A stretch of 64,000 nucleotides of DNA from Shewanella polaris (GTDB taxonomy: Bacteria; Pseudomonadota; Gammaproteobacteria; Enterobacterales; Shewanellaceae): contig NZ_CP041036.1 of assembly GCF_006385555.1 (NCBI RefSeq), forward strand, positions 372,001-436,000, given 5' to 3'. This document shows positions 19,356-30,221 of this stretch, piece by piece. The notes under the pieces were generated by a model. That model saw nothing but the letters and a program-made list of their open reading frames with translations, was not told where the DNA came from and searched no databases. The first letter of the stretch is position 1, and the number at the start of each line of letters is the position of its first letter. The position numbers were made by a program, and so were the translations under genes.

Positions 19356-20048
19356 ATGATGCAATGGTCAAATATCAGCGCAATAGCTTTTGATTTAGAT
19401 GGCACGCTAATAGACAGCGTACCTGATTTAGTTGTGGCTACAAATGCCACCTTAGCACAAAGCCAATATCCACCAGTGACAGATGCATTGGTGCGTAGTT
19501 GGGTGGGTAATGGTGCTAAAATGTTAATGCAACGAGCACTAAGTTATTCCTCTTCCATGGCAGAAGACTCTCCAGAACTGCAGGCGATGCTTGAGCAAAC
19601 TATGCCGCAATTTTTGCGTAATTATGGTGAAAACTTACAAAAGCATAGCCGTTTGTATCCGGGCGTATTAGCTACGTTACAACAGTTAACAGAAGCGGGT
19701 TTCAAACTCGCTATTGTCACCAACAAACCTTACCGATTTACGGTACCGTTATTAACGGCTTTTGGTATTGATGGCTTTTTTTCTGAAGTACTTGCTGGTG
19801 ATTCATTGGCAAAAATGAAGCCTGATCCCATGCCATTACAACATCTACTTAAACAATGGAAGTTAGAGGCATCGCATTTACTCATGGTCGGCGATTCAAA
19901 GAATGATATTTTTGCAGCCAAAGGCGCGAATGTTATGTCTATTGGCTTGACCTACGGTTACAACTACGGCGAAGATATCGGTCTAAGTCATCCGGATGCG
20001 GTATGCGAACATTTTGCTGATATTGGTCAGTACCTACTGCCACAATAA
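19356..20048 (+). CDS. gph: Phosphoglycolate phosphatase
   Basis: Gph is a HAD phosphatase that removes 2-phosphoglycolate arising from DNA 3'-end repair. HAD motifs are present: IAFDLDGTLIDS, IVTNKP, KMKPDPMPL and MVGDSKNDIFAAKGAN. ATG 19356 (or the adjacent 19359) follows GTGGGA by 6-9 nt; the GTG at 19344 would overlap that ribosome site. It lies between rpe and trpS as in E. coli. Confidence 0.95.
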   Translation: MMQWSNISAIAFDLDGTLIDSVPDLVVATNATLAQSQYPPVTDALVRSWVGNGAKMLMQRALSYSSSMAEDSPELQAMLEQTMPQFLRNYGENLQKHSRLYPGVLATLQQLTEAGFKLAIVTNKPYRFTVPLLTAFGIDGFFSEVLAGDSLAKMKPDPMPLQHLLKQWKLEASHLLMVGDSKNDIFAAKGANVMSIGLTYGYNYGEDIGLSHPDAVCEHFADIGQYLLPQ

Positions 20049-20085
20049 TTTACTATTCATAAGATAAACTGGAGCAATAAAACAC

Positions 20086-21084
20086 ATGACTAAACCCATA
20101 GTTCTCAGCGGTGCACAGCCATCAGGCGAATTAACCATAGGTAATTATATGGGCGCACTTCGTCAATGGGTTGCCATGCAAGATAGTCATGATTGCCTAT
20201 ATTGTGTTGTTGATTTACATGCCATTACCGTTCGCCAAGATCCAAAAAAGCTGCGAGAAGCCTGTTTAGATACTTTGGCGTTATACCTTGCTTGTGGTGT
20301 TGACCCTAAAAAAAGTACAGTGTTTATTCAGTCGCAAGTGCCGCAGCACACACAGTTGGGTTGGGCATTAAACTGCTACACCCAAATGGGTGAGTTAAAT
20401 CGTATGACCCAGTTTAAAGATAAGTCGTTAAAGCATGCCAATAATATCAACGTTGGTTTATATGGCTATCCAGTATTGATGGCGGCAGATATTTTGCTTT
20501 ATCAAGCCAATGAAATCCCTGTTGGTCAAGACCAAAAGCAACACTTAGAACTGACCCGTGATATCGCTACTCGTTTTAACAATGCCTATGGCGACACCTT
20601 TACCATTCCTGAACCGTTCATTCCAGAACACGGTGCTAAGGTCATGTCGTTGCAAGAACCGCTTAAAAAGATGTCTAAATCGGATGATAACCGTAACAAC
20701 GTGATTGGTTTGCTTGAAGATCCTAAAGTGATCTTAAAGAAAGTGAAAAAAGCCATGACCGACAGCGACGAGCCACCAGTAGTGCGTTTTGACATGGAGC
20801 AAAAGCCAGGTGTTTCAAATTTATTGAGCTTAATGTCTGGTTGTACTGGGCAATCAATCGCTGCTTTAGAAGCAGAGTTTGAAGGCAAAATGTATGGTCA
20901 TTTAAAAGTGGCAACCGGCGAAGCTGTTGTGGGTATGCTAGAGCCATTACAAGCTCGCTTTAAAGAGTATCGTGCTGACGAGGCATTCTTACACCAAGTT
21001 ATGGCCGAAGGTGCGGCAAAAGCCCAAGCTCGTGCAGCCGTAACCATTAAAAAGGTTTATGAGAAGATTGGTCTTATCGTATAA
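20086..21084 (+). CDS. trpS: Tryptophanyl-tRNA synthetase
   Basis: Class Ic synthetase charging tRNA-Trp. The 332-residue product has the HIGH-like signature TIGN ([18 protein letters not shown]), the [15 protein letters not shown] segment and KMSKS ([11 protein letters not shown]). A GGAG ribosome site precedes ATG 20086. It is the last gene of the dam-rpe-gph-trpS run and is closed by a strong terminator. Confidence 0.98.
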   Translation: MTKPIVLSGAQPSGELTIGNYMGALRQWVAMQDSHDCLYCVVDLHAITVRQDPKKLREACLDTLALYLACGVDPKKSTVFIQSQVPQHTQLGWALNCYTQMGELNRMTQFKDKSLKHANNINVGLYGYPVLMAADILLYQANEIPVGQDQKQHLELTRDIATRFNNAYGDTFTIPEPFIPEHGAKVMSLQEPLKKMSKSDDNRNNVIGLLEDPKVILKKVKKAMTDSDEPPVVRFDMEQKPGVSNLLSLMSGCTGQSIAALEAEFEGKMYGHLKVATGEAVVGMLEPLQARFKEYRADEAFLHQVMAEGAAKAQARAAVTIKKVYEKIGLIV

Positions 21085-21107
21085 ACCATCAAGGATTAAC
21101 GTTAATT

Positions 21108-21136
21108 AAGCCAGCATTTTTGCTGGCTTATTTTTT
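21108..21136 (+). terminator. Terminator after trpS
   Basis: A perfect 9-bp stem (AAGCCAGCA 21108-21116 with TGCTGGCTT 21121-21129, loop TTTT) is followed by ATTTTTT. Confidence 0.93.
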
Positions 21137-21392
21137 GTGACGTTTAATTTAATATGCGGTTATTTAATATGTGGTTATTGAGTTGACGGTTGCTGGGGTG
21201 ACTATTATTTGATGAGGCGTTGTTGGGCTTATTAAAGTTTTAAAAAGGTCTGCTGGATAAATCCAATATGAACAATCTTTTTGATACTACCGTTTCTGCT
21301 TTATGCCATTGATACAAATAAAGGTAAAAAAAATTCATCGAGCAAAATGCTGGATGAATCTTATACCGCTAACAAAATGTGGGACAGTTGGA
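21137..21392. other. Intergenic region between trpS and dolP
   Basis: About 255 bp between convergent genes; I see nothing gene-like in it. Confidence 0.5.
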
Positions 21393-22567
<1,175 letters not shown>

Positions 22568-22679
22568 CTAAATTATATCTACGATGTCTCTGATGGGCTT
22601 TTTGTGAGCATCCATCAGTTAGACTCAGTAATTTGACTATATAATGCCATAAATCAAAGTTATGGTAATCAGTTGTTGC

Positions 22680-23006
22680 TTAAAAACACCCTTGTAGCCA
22701 GTTTATTTCATCATTATTCATTGCAATGACATCAAAGCGACAAGGTGGATTCAATTTTTGTCGTTGTAAATAATGATCTGCCGCCAATCTTATCCGGGTG
22801 ATCTGTTTGCTTGTTAATGCATTTAAGGCACCACCAAATTGGTTTGACGCCCTAAATTTTACTTCAACAAACACCCACACATCCTGTTGGCGCATAATCA
22901 AATCTATTTCACCAAATGGGTAACGCACATTAGCCTCTACAAACGTCAGACCTTGTTGTTCAAGATAAGTTCGCGCTTGTTGCTCAGCTAATTGTCCACG
23001 GTTCAT
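22680..23006 (-). CDS. yraN: YraN family endonuclease-like protein (UPF0102)
   Basis: YraN is a small PD-(D/E)XK-fold protein of unsettled function. The 108-residue product shows the family core: GEIDLIM followed by VFVEVKFR, matching the acidic and E-x-K positions of this nuclease fold. It overlaps the lpoA stop by 4 nt (ATGA) and lies 127 nt upstream of diaA. Confidence 0.93.
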   Translation of the reverse strand: MNRGQLAEQQARTYLEQQGLTFVEANVRYPFGEIDLIMRQQDVWVFVEVKFRASNQFGGALNALTSKQITRIRLAADHYLQRQKLNPPCRFDVIAMNNDEINWLQGCF

Positions 23007-24826
23007 AGTGGTGTTAATTGCCCTTTAGTATATAGACCCCAAGACAATTGACGATCAATCACCCCATTAGGTTTAACCGATAATGCACCACTTCGCCCCA
23101 TAAATTGATAACCAGGGAAAGCACGCATTTGCGCTAAACGATTAACCAATTCAAGTGCATCGAAGCCCATTACATATAAACGTTTTTGGCTGTTATTCCA
23201 ACCACTCCATAGCTCTGCCACCATTTGAGTTTCGTCATTAGACTGCATTAACCATGGAACATCACTAATCATCAAGTTATTCAGTTCTTGCGATGACTGG
23301 GCCGACTCATTTTCGAGGCGACTTCGGCTAGTGGTATACAAGGCGACTGGTTCAGAGAATACGCTAAAGTTAACATCTAAAAACGGCTTAAGTAGAGCCA
23401 AGTCTTGTGAACCTGAAATCATGTAGATTGCATCAATATCTTGACGTGAACGGAAATCAGCCTCTAAACGACTGCCCAACAATTCACGCATTCTAGCGAT
23501 GCGAGCTTGGCTGTCTTTAACGCCCAAGGCTTCTTGAACGGTCAGTTTCATTTGGTCGCCGGCATCATAATAATGCACTTCAACAGTATTATTTGTTAGG
23601 GCTAACCACGCCTGATTAAAGCTCTCAGCCATACGTTTACCAATAGAATCATTACTGGCAAGCAATAATGGCAACTTTACCCCGTCGTTAAACAGTTTTT
23701 GCGCGGCATCACTGGCTTCTTGCGCCGGAGACAATGAAAAATAAAAGAGATTAGCCTGCGGCGTAAACGTATCAGTTTGGTTTAAATATAGTTGAGGTAC
23801 AGTGGTTTTTTGCTTGTCGTTGATTTTTTGTAACTCTTCAACCTCATTGGGTAATAATGGCCCAATGATAAACTCTGCACCTTTGGCAATAGCTTGCTGA
23901 TAAGCGCCAGTCACACCTTGCTGAGTATCATAAAAGTTAAGTGAGACATTGCTATCGAAGTCAGATAGATAACTAGATAATAATCCTTGGCGGATAGGTT
24001 CTGCAACCGCAGCTCGTGGACCTGTTAACGGTAATAATATCGCAATATTTTGCGGTCTAAAGGGTTTAGCATTAAGTGCTTTTTCTAAATCGTTAGGTAA
24101 CTTCATCGCAGCTGGATGGTAAGGATTATTACGTTGCCACTCACCTAAATAACGTACTAGTTGAGACGGCTCAACGGCATAATGTTTAGCGATATAAGTC
24201 AGTTGTAACCAACCAGAAAAAATAGGATTAGATTGATCGCGCATAAATGCTTGCACGGTTTCTTCATGCAATGGCTGGAGTAATTTCCAGATAACATTGT
24301 TAAGGGCTGCAGTTTCAGACTTTGGTAGGTAATTACTTAATAAGCTTAATTGTTTAACTTGCTCAATGGGTTGTTGGGTATGTTTATACAATTTAGCTTT
24401 AAATTGGTGATAGCTGGCCATTTGCCATCGTGGTAGCTGCCAATGTGGTGGATACTGTAAAATATCTAAAGCGGCTTGGCTGTTAGTGGTTTTCTCCGCA
24501 ATGCGAGCGCGCAAATAGATATGCTCAGCCTGAAGTGATTGCACATTCACCATCGACTTTTGCATTGAGGTTAAAACATTAGTTGCAGCATTAAAATTAC
24601 CATCATTTATATAAGCGTGAGCGGCGAGTAATAAATAACGATCGCGCTTTTCTGGTAAACTGCTTTTGGTTGCTTGAGCCAAATAAATTTTAGCCGGATG
24701 CTCCGCGGCAACGAGCGATGCACTTGCTTCAACGTTATCTTGCTGTTTTTGGGTAGCGCAACTGGCCACCAATACAGAGAAAATCAACGCACACACAAAT
24801 TTTGTAGTATTCAGTCTTTTTAACAC
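23003..24826 (-). CDS. lpoA: Penicillin-binding protein activator LpoA
   Basis: LpoA is an outer-membrane lipoprotein that reaches across the periplasm to stimulate PBP1a. The 607-residue product has the lipobox VASC (C23), an N-terminal TPR-like helical domain and a C-terminal periplasmic-binding-protein-like domain ([21 protein letters not shown]). The start codon is GTG at 24826 with only a weak ribosome site. Its target, mrcA, is also in this window. It overlaps yraN and is divergent from rsmI. Confidence 0.95.
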   Translation of the reverse strand: MLKRLNTTKFVCALIFSVLVASCATQKQQDNVEASASLVAAEHPAKIYLAQATKSSLPEKRDRYLLLAAHAYINDGNFNAATNVLTSMQKSMVNVQSLQAEHIYLRARIAEKTTNSQAALDILQYPPHWQLPRWQMASYHQFKAKLYKHTQQPIEQVKQLSLLSNYLPKSETAALNNVIWKLLQPLHEETVQAFMRDQSNPIFSGWLQLTYIAKHYAVEPSQLVRYLGEWQRNNPYHPAAMKLPNDLEKALNAKPFRPQNIAILLPLTGPRAAVAEPIRQGLLSSYLSDFDSNVSLNFYDTQQGVTGAYQQAIAKGAEFIIGPLLPNEVEELQKINDKQKTTVPQLYLNQTDTFTPQANLFYFSLSPAQEASDAAQKLFNDGVKLPLLLASNDSIGKRMAESFNQAWLALTNNTVEVHYYDAGDQMKLTVQEALGVKDSQARIARMRELLGSRLEADFRSRQDIDAIYMISGSQDLALLKPFLDVNFSVFSEPVALYTTSRSRLENESAQSSQELNNLMISDVPWLMQSNDETQMVAELWSGWNNSQKRLYVMGFDALELVNRLAQMRAFPGYQFMGRSGALSVKPNGVIDRQLSWGLYTKGQLTPL

Positions 24827-24915
24827 TTGGCTATACTCTGGTAAGATGCTGGCACTAGTTTAACCTGCTCTTACGCTTGGCGAAAGTATCAGGTAGATTC
24901 ATTATCGAGGTAATT

Positions 24916-25758
24916 ATGGACCAAATGGTCGCGCTGTATATTGTTCCCACCCCAATTGGTAATTTTGGCGACATCAGCGCTCGGGCAATAGAGGTGCTGC
25001 AACAGGTTGATTTAATCGCCTGTGAAGACACACGCCACAGCGGAAGACTGCTTAGTCACTTTGGTATTGAAACCCGTAAAACGGCATTACATGATCATAA
25101 TGAACGTGACCGAGTGCAATGGATAGTTGAACAATTAGATGCCGGAAAGTCAATTGCGCTTATTTCCGACGCGGGTACACCGTTAATTTCTGACCCTGGC
25201 TACCATTTAGTTAACCATGTTCGTCAAGCGGGTCATCGAGTGATACCGTTACCAGGTGCTTGTGCCGCGATTACGGCCTTGAGTGCATCTGGTTTGCCGT
25301 CCGATCGATTCAGTTTTGAAGGTTTTTTACCCTCAAAAGAAAAAGCCCGTATCGACAAATTAGAATTTCTGAAAGAAGATCCTCGTACATTGATATTTTA
25401 CGAGTCTCCGCATCGTATTCTTTATAGTCTTGCCGCTATTGTTGAGGTGTTAGGCGAAGACAGACAAATAGTGATGGCTCGTGAAGTCACTAAAATGTTT
25501 GAAACTTTTCTCTCTGGGACTGCAGCAGAAGTCTTAGCGTTAGTAGAAGCCGATGATAATCAGCAAAAAGGCGAAATAGTGATTATGTGCCACGGCTTTA
25601 CCTTAACAGACGAAGAGGGTATTCCTGCGGTTGCTGTCGCCACGTTGAAGTTACTTTGTGAAGAACTACCACTTAAAAAAGCTGCAGCAATAGCCGCGCA
25701 AATACACGGTTTAAAGAAAAATGCCTTGTATAAATATGGTTTAGAACTGGATTTATAA
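24916..25758 (+). CDS. rsmI: 16S rRNA (cytidine-1402-2'-O)-methyltransferase RsmI
   Basis: RsmI 2'-O-methylates C1402 in the 16S decoding centre using AdoMet. From ATG 24916 the product is 280 residues with the tetrapyrrole-methylase fold: [43 protein letters not shown] and FEGFLP. GAGG lies 6 nt upstream of this ATG; the extra 13 codons of the longer open frame are rejected. It is divergent from lpoA and followed by rnpB, the common order. Confidence 0.96.
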   Translation: MDQMVALYIVPTPIGNFGDISARAIEVLQQVDLIACEDTRHSGRLLSHFGIETRKTALHDHNERDRVQWIVEQLDAGKSIALISDAGTPLISDPGYHLVNHVRQAGHRVIPLPGACAAITALSASGLPSDRFSFEGFLPSKEKARIDKLEFLKEDPRTLIFYESPHRILYSLAAIVEVLGEDRQIVMAREVTKMFETFLSGTAAEVLALVEADDNQQKGEIVIMCHGFTLTDEEGIPAVAVATLKLLCEELPLKKAAAIAAQIHGLKKNALYKYGLELDL

Positions 25759-25777
25759 AAAGCCCGTCGCTTTGGCA

Positions 25778-25806
25778 TTGGTTTGTTGGTCTGCTTAGGC
25801 TATAAT
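25778..25806 (+). promoter_or_regulatory. Promoter of rnpB
   Basis: TTGGTT (25778-25783) and a perfect TATAAT (25801-25806) are separated by 17 nt and sit 7 nt before the first RNA base. Confidence 0.8.
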
Positions 25807-25813
25807 CCGCGCC

Positions 25814-26165
<352 letters not shown>

Positions 26166-26176
26166 CTTTACATGAA

Positions 26177-26206
26177 AGGCCTCGCAGCAATGCGAGGCCT
26201 TTTTTT
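26177..26206 (+). terminator. rnpB terminator, first copy
   Basis: Perfect 10-bp stem AGGCCTCGCA / TGCGAGGCCT with a GCAA loop, followed by a T run (26200-26206). Confidence 0.95.
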
Positions 26207-26243
26207 ATAGGCTAAAACTCAAGCCTGAAAAATTTTACCAGCA

Positions 26244-26341
26244 AATAACTGTCCACTCCGCGCTCAACTAGGGCATGGCGGCTTATCGGCCAACTCACCT
26301 CTTTACATGAAAGGCCTCGTAGCAATGCGAGGCCTTTTTTT
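26244..26341 (+). repeat. Duplicated 3' end and terminator of rnpB
   Basis: The 63 nt at 26279-26341 repeat 26144-26206 with a single C/T difference (26185 versus 26320). They include the P1 3' strand, the spacer and the whole terminator. A further shared AATAACTGTCC (26122 and 26244) lies upstream, with a diverged segment between. This is a tandem, partly decayed copy of the RNA's 3' end. It gives a second terminator but lacks a promoter or catalytic core. Confidence 0.93.
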
Positions 26342-26738
26342 GTTGGTATGAAAAATTATTGATTATCGTCATTGCCTACCCCAAAGGGAGGAATCAAGCT
26401 TATTTATACTAAACCTTCATGCGGACTAATTGCCTGACGCAGGTGACCTATAGATTGTGACAAATGTGGAGAGCATATTAATAAGCGAACTTATGTTTAT
26501 GATTAAGCAAGGCGCTGTAAGCACTAATAATGTTAGCTGTATTAGGAACAAATAAGTCAGTTTTTGATTGCCAGATTGAAGATATGAAATAAAGTTTACA
26601 CTTACCCCACAAGCTCAAAAAATTGAGTAATTAAAAATAGCGAAAAATAAGAGTCGTAAAATAAATGAAAGGAGTGAAATTAAGATTTCATAATAATAGG
26701 TGGCTAGCTAACACAGACGCGATTTATAGGCTAATAAA
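26342..26738. other. Intergenic region without recognisable gene
   Basis: About 400 bp between the duplicated rnpB terminator and the mscS terminator. AT-rich, several short open frames without ribosome sites, nothing I can name. Confidence 0.5.
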
Positions 26739-26769
26739 AACGAGCAAGGCCCTAAGGCACTTGCTCGTT
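26739..26769 (-). terminator. Terminator downstream of mscS
   Basis: AACGAGCAAGGGC-like arm (26739-26750) pairs with GCACTTGCTCGTT (26757-26769). Read on the minus strand it ends in a short T run, just after the mscS stop. Confidence 0.75.
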
Positions 26770-26790
26770 GTTGTCATCAAAACATAGAGA

Positions 26791-27618
26791 TTATTGTTCT
26801 TTTTCGATGATCAGCTTTCTGTGTGGGAAAGGAATTTCAATACCTGCTTCATCCAGTGCTTTTTTGATTTGCTCAGGGATTGAGTACAGGATGTCGAAGT
26901 AATGTTCACCATGACAGAAAGGACGGACCAAGAAGTCCACTGAACTGTCATTTAAGGTTTCAACTTCAACAAATGGCACTGGGTCTTTTAAAATATGTGG
27001 ATGAGCTGCCAATACCGCATCAATAACTTTGCGTACTTCATCGGTATTTTCTTTGTAAGCCACACCAAAGTGCATATCTACACCACGAATATCATGGAAA
27101 GAATGGTTAACGATTTGAGCCCCCCAAATTTGATTGTTCGGCACAATAATATGCTGATTATCAAAAGTTTTAAGGATCGTGGTGAATAAATCGATTTCTT
27201 GAACATTACCGAATCGATCAGCAGCGCTAATAAAGTCACCTACTTTATAAGGACGGAATAGTAATAACATTACGCCTGCAGCAAGGTTAGATAATGTTCC
27301 TTGCAATGCTAAACCAACAGCTAAACCAGCAGCACCTAACAATGCCACAATAGAGGCTGTTTGCACGCCAAAACGATTTAACACCGCTATAGCAACGAAA
27401 GCGAGAATGATGTACTTCGCTACACTGCCTAAAAAACGGAATAATGTGTTGTCGAGTTTATCGTAACTTTCACCAATTTTATTGATGATTGAGCTCATTT
27501 TATTAGCAATATAAAGACCAACGATTAAAATTAGCGCAGCTAATAATACATTGATCCCTACATCAATTATTAACGGTAGGTATTGATTAATATCGATTTG
27601 TTCTACGTAGTCTTGCAT
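26791..27618 (-). CDS. mscS: Small-conductance mechanosensitive channel MscS
   Basis: MscS releases solutes on hypo-osmotic shock through the inner membrane. The 275-residue product has three N-terminal membrane helices, the pore-lining TM3 (GAAGLAVGLALQGTLSNLAAGVMLL) rich in Gly/Ala, the beta-domain (FRPYKVGDFI, IIVPNNQIW) and the C-terminal alpha/beta domain. Length is close to E. coli MscS (286). It is monocistronic with its own terminator. The end of the core region appears to be here, before an accessory segment. Confidence 0.95.
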   Translation of the reverse strand: MQDYVEQIDINQYLPLIIDVGINVLLAALILIVGLYIANKMSSIINKIGESYDKLDNTLFRFLGSVAKYIILAFVAIAVLNRFGVQTASIVALLGAAGLAVGLALQGTLSNLAAGVMLLLFRPYKVGDFISAADRFGNVQEIDLFTTILKTFDNQHIIVPNNQIWGAQIVNHSFHDIRGVDMHFGVAYKENTDEVRKVIDAVLAAHPHILKDPVPFVEVETLNDSSVDFLVRPFCHGEHYFDILYSIPEQIKKALDEAGIEIPFPHRKLIIEKEQ

Positions 27619-27963
27619 TTAATGCCTCCTGCATAAAAGGAATACTTGCTTTATGTTTGACGGTAACTTGTATTGGATCTTACATCTGATTAGATATTAA
27701 CTTGGTTTGTTAAATTCTATGACTTAATGTAACAACATTGTTGTCGCGATAAGCTTAACACAATCATGGGCTAATGTGATGACAATCACTTTAAGAATGA
27801 CTGAGAAGAGTTTGTTTTTGCTTGAATTAATGGTGGGTATCATGACTTCGCAACAGAAATTAAAACTAAGCTTATGTCTATTAAATAAAAAGGACGTTAG
27901 TTGAATAAATAACATGGCCCATGATTATTGGCTGCAACATAAAATGGGTGGCTTAATAAATCG
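27619..27963. other. Intergenic region between mscS and the recombinase
   Basis: About 345 bp between divergent genes. It has no tRNA that could serve as an integration site and no convincing gene. A 26-codon frame at 27914 ends inside the recombinase start region and could be a shifted remnant of a longer N-terminus. Confidence 0.45.
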
Positions 27964-28980
27964 GTGCACGAAGAACCTGAAGTACTCCCGTTAATTAACG
28001 ATATGTTGGCTCAGTGGCAAGCTAGTTGGGAAGATTTATCTGACAAGGAAGTCAAAGGGCGGATTCGGTATACGGATATATTAGTCCATCTATTTGGGAA
28101 GCAGCCAGTTAACATCACAGCCAAAGAAGCTGACAAATTAATGAAGACGGTTGATGCCATGCCAAAATCTAACATCAACCCATATAGTAAGTGGACTCAA
28201 ACTCAAAGAATTGATGCAGCGCTAGATGGGTCAATACCTAAAGAAGATAGAGTTACCAGTTCTAAGCATGCTCTAAAGGTTTATCAAGGGTTCTATAAGT
28301 GGTTAAAAAGAGAACATATCATTGATGAAAGTCCTTTTAATCAAATGAGGTATGAAAATAAACAGGGTGGTAAACGAGGCGCATTTAACATTGCTCAGGT
28401 TCAGCGAATACTTGATTTTAGTGTGAAATGTGAAGATCCGGCTAAGAAATGGGTACCGTTACTTATGGCTTACAGCGGTATGAGGAATGGTGAAATACAG
28501 CGGCTAACTAAAAGTGACGTCAGATGCTGTCAAGTTACAAAGGTTTGGTACATCCGTATCACCGACAGTAAAACTATCGCTTCTTCACGGGAAGTCCCAA
28601 TAGCTCAGGCTTTGTTAGATTTAGGATTTTTATCGTTTATAAACACTTTAGATGAGGGGAGAATCTTTACCGTTTCTGATAAGTGGTTAACGCGTTACTA
28701 CAGCGGTGTTTTGAAGCGAGTCTGTGATTTACCGTCGGTTGCACTGCGAGGCGGAGCTTTGTCCGTTTATTCTTTTAGGCATACGGTTACATCTCTAATA
28801 CGGTCAGCAGGGGCTAATATCGCAATGACATCTGCAATTATGGGTCATAGCACTGAAGGTGGGATTCAGGCTCACTATACTCATACAGAGCTGTTTAGTT
28901 TACAAGAATTGAAGGATATTGTTGATGCTATTCCTTATAGGCCTAAGGTTAGCGACAACCTGCAGGAGGTAGGCAGTTAA
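27964..28980 (+). CDS. Tyrosine recombinase / phage-type integrase, possibly N-terminally shortened
   Basis: This 338-residue protein is a tyrosine recombinase. It has a SAM-like core-binding domain (ILVHLFGKQPVNITAKEADKL ... YQGFYKWLKREHIIDESPF) and a catalytic domain with the first Arg (YSGMRNGEIQRL), the Lys region (DSKTIASSREVPI), the box II YSFRHTVTSLIR (usual first His replaced by Tyr), MGHS and the nucleophile HYTH. The best start is GTG 27964 and no ATG is in frame after the stop at 27940. Similar integrases with this C-terminal style often carry an extra N-terminal domain, so the 5' end may be lost; this is inference. It marks the left edge of an accessory region. Confidence 0.85.
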   Translation: MHEEPEVLPLINDMLAQWQASWEDLSDKEVKGRIRYTDILVHLFGKQPVNITAKEADKLMKTVDAMPKSNINPYSKWTQTQRIDAALDGSIPKEDRVTSSKHALKVYQGFYKWLKREHIIDESPFNQMRYENKQGGKRGAFNIAQVQRILDFSVKCEDPAKKWVPLLMAYSGMRNGEIQRLTKSDVRCCQVTKVWYIRITDSKTIASSREVPIAQALLDLGFLSFINTLDEGRIFTVSDKWLTRYYSGVLKRVCDLPSVALRGGALSVYSFRHTVTSLIRSAGANIAMTSAIMGHSTEGGIQAHYTHTELFSLQELKDIVDAIPYRPKVSDNLQEVGS

Positions 28981-29233
28981 GTAGAGCATAACGCGCTGTA
29001 GAGCTCATTAGGAAGTGAAGCGGCATGCTTGGGCGTAGATGGTGAGGGGTTTTTGTAAAAAGGTCCTGTAATTGCTTGCTAGACCACTCAAATGAAAATC
29101 TCCGGTTAGTAGCCCGAGGTTTTAAGCTTTTTGATGCAAGAAGCGATAGTTCCAGAGCGTTGCCATCATCGCTGTATCGGTCCACATTCTAAAACTAGAG
29201 TGGCAAATCTAAAAAGATTGCTTTGACTCACTT
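28981..29233. other. Non-coding stretch after the recombinase
   Basis: About 250 bp. A minus-strand open frame (28949-29185) overlaps the recombinase end and resembles no family I know. It may be decayed mobile DNA. Confidence 0.4.
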
Positions 29234-29261
29234 TTGTCCCTCTACATGTAGCGTATATACT
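29234..29261 (+). promoter_or_regulatory. Predicted promoter with internal palindrome
   Basis: TTGTCC (29234-29239) and TATACT (29256-29261) lie 16 nt apart. The spacer contains the perfect palindrome CTACATGTAG (29242-29251), a plausible operator. Confidence 0.5.
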
Positions 29262-29272
29262 CATATCAGATC

Positions 29273-29455
29273 ATGACGTTGGCTGTAGAAGTACCATTTT
29301 TAATAGCACATTACACAGTTACAACACAGAGAAAACCTGATTTATGTGGCATTGCAAGTCAACCGAGATTAAATAAATACCAGCAAGTGCTGGATAAGCT
29401 AGATATCTTTGAACTCTTTGGAAATAACAGTTTCAAGTTCACTTACCAAAATTAA
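29273..29455 (+). CDS. Possible small leaderless gene, 60 aa, unknown
   Basis: A 60-codon frame starts at ATG 29273, only about 5 nt from the start site expected from the promoter at 29234-29261. There is no ribosome site, so it would be leaderless. It ends 8 nt before a hairpin plus T run. The product has no signal peptide, membrane helix or recognisable motif. The unit could equally be a small RNA of about 215 nt. The coding call is weak; the promoter-to-terminator layout is what makes it worth listing. Confidence 0.3.
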   Translation: MTLAVEVPFLIAHYTVTTQRKPDLCGIASQPRLNKYQQVLDKLDIFELFGNNSFKFTYQN

Positions 29456-29463
29456 ACCTTAAC

Positions 29464-29484
29464 ACCTTGGCCGTGAAGGTTTTT
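29464..29484 (+). terminator. Terminator of the small unit
   Basis: ACCTT (29464-29468) pairs with AAGGT (29476-29480), possibly extended by outer AA/TT pairs, followed by five T's. Confidence 0.6.
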
Positions 29485-29666
29485 GTATATCTGGTTTATG
29501 GTAGATCTTTCTGTTACCTTCTACTAATGCGTATTCTCAAGTACAAAAACCATTCCATTATCTAACCAATATGGTGTGGTTTTACTTAGGTGTTCTTGAT
29601 GACACTTTCCCTTGAGTGAGGCTAGTCTTTTGGAATTATAAGTTGTAGCAAGGAATATATAAGCTA

Positions 29667-30221
29667 ATGAGTAACGTGAGAGGGCAGGGTGGCTCTTTAA
29701 CTTCCCACTCGAAAGAGTTGGTAAGTATTAGTTATATGTTTGCAATTTGTGCACAGACTGGACTTAACCTAACAGAACCTAAACTTGATAATGATGGGGT
29801 TGATGTCACTCTTCGTGGCAAAGGATATAAAAGCTACGCTTGGTCAAAGCCTAAACTTGACATTCAGCTAAAATGTACACGTTTTAAAAGATCTAATATC
29901 AACTTCAAAAGTAGTACATTATCTTTTCAGTTAAAAAAAGAGAACTACAATGAGCTTATCGATTTAGATTATCCTAGTATTCTGATTGTGCATACGGTTC
30001 CAACTAACCAAGCTGATTGGATAAAGCTGACTAACCATAGCATAGGCCTTCGGTACAACTGTTATTGGTATAGTCTTATGGGTGAAGCCGAGCTTTCTAA
30101 GGGGAGTAGAACATTGAAAATCCCTTTGAGTCAAAGATTAACGCCTGAGGCAGCTATGTGGCTTATGGAGCAAGTCGCATCAAAAAAACCAATTCAGAAT
30201 ACAGGAGGAGTTTATGTCTAA
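29667..30221 (+). CDS. DUF4365-type (PD-(D/E)XK-like) protein, candidate nuclease of a two-gene module
   Basis: The 184-residue product fits DUF4365, a domain with a PD-(D/E)XK nuclease-like core found in accessory and defence loci. I see E17, then DNDGVDVTL (D46) and KLDIQLKC (Q67, K69), the E...D...Q-x-K pattern, followed by FQLKKENYNELID and YPSILIVHTVP typical of this domain. AAGGA lies 12 nt before ATG 29667. The gene overlaps the next by 8 nt, so both are likely made together. It sits between an integrase and a transposase. Nuclease activity and any defence role are inference; fold assignment is by motif only. Confidence 0.72.
   Translation: MSNVRGQGGSLTSHSKELVSISYMFAICAQTGLNLTEPKLDNDGVDVTLRGKGYKSYAWSKPKLDIQLKCTRFKRSNINFKSSTLSFQLKKENYNELIDLDYPSILIVHTVPTNQADWIKLTNHSIGLRYNCYWYSLMGEAELSKGSRTLKIPLSQRLTPEAAMWLMEQVASKKPIQNTGGVYV

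Noticed and set aside
28949..29185. 78-codon minus-strand frame overlapping the recombinase end, with WTDTAMMATL in another frame recalling IS5-type transposases
   Set aside because: The resemblance is short, in a different frame and followed by stops; not enough to call an insertion-sequence remnant.
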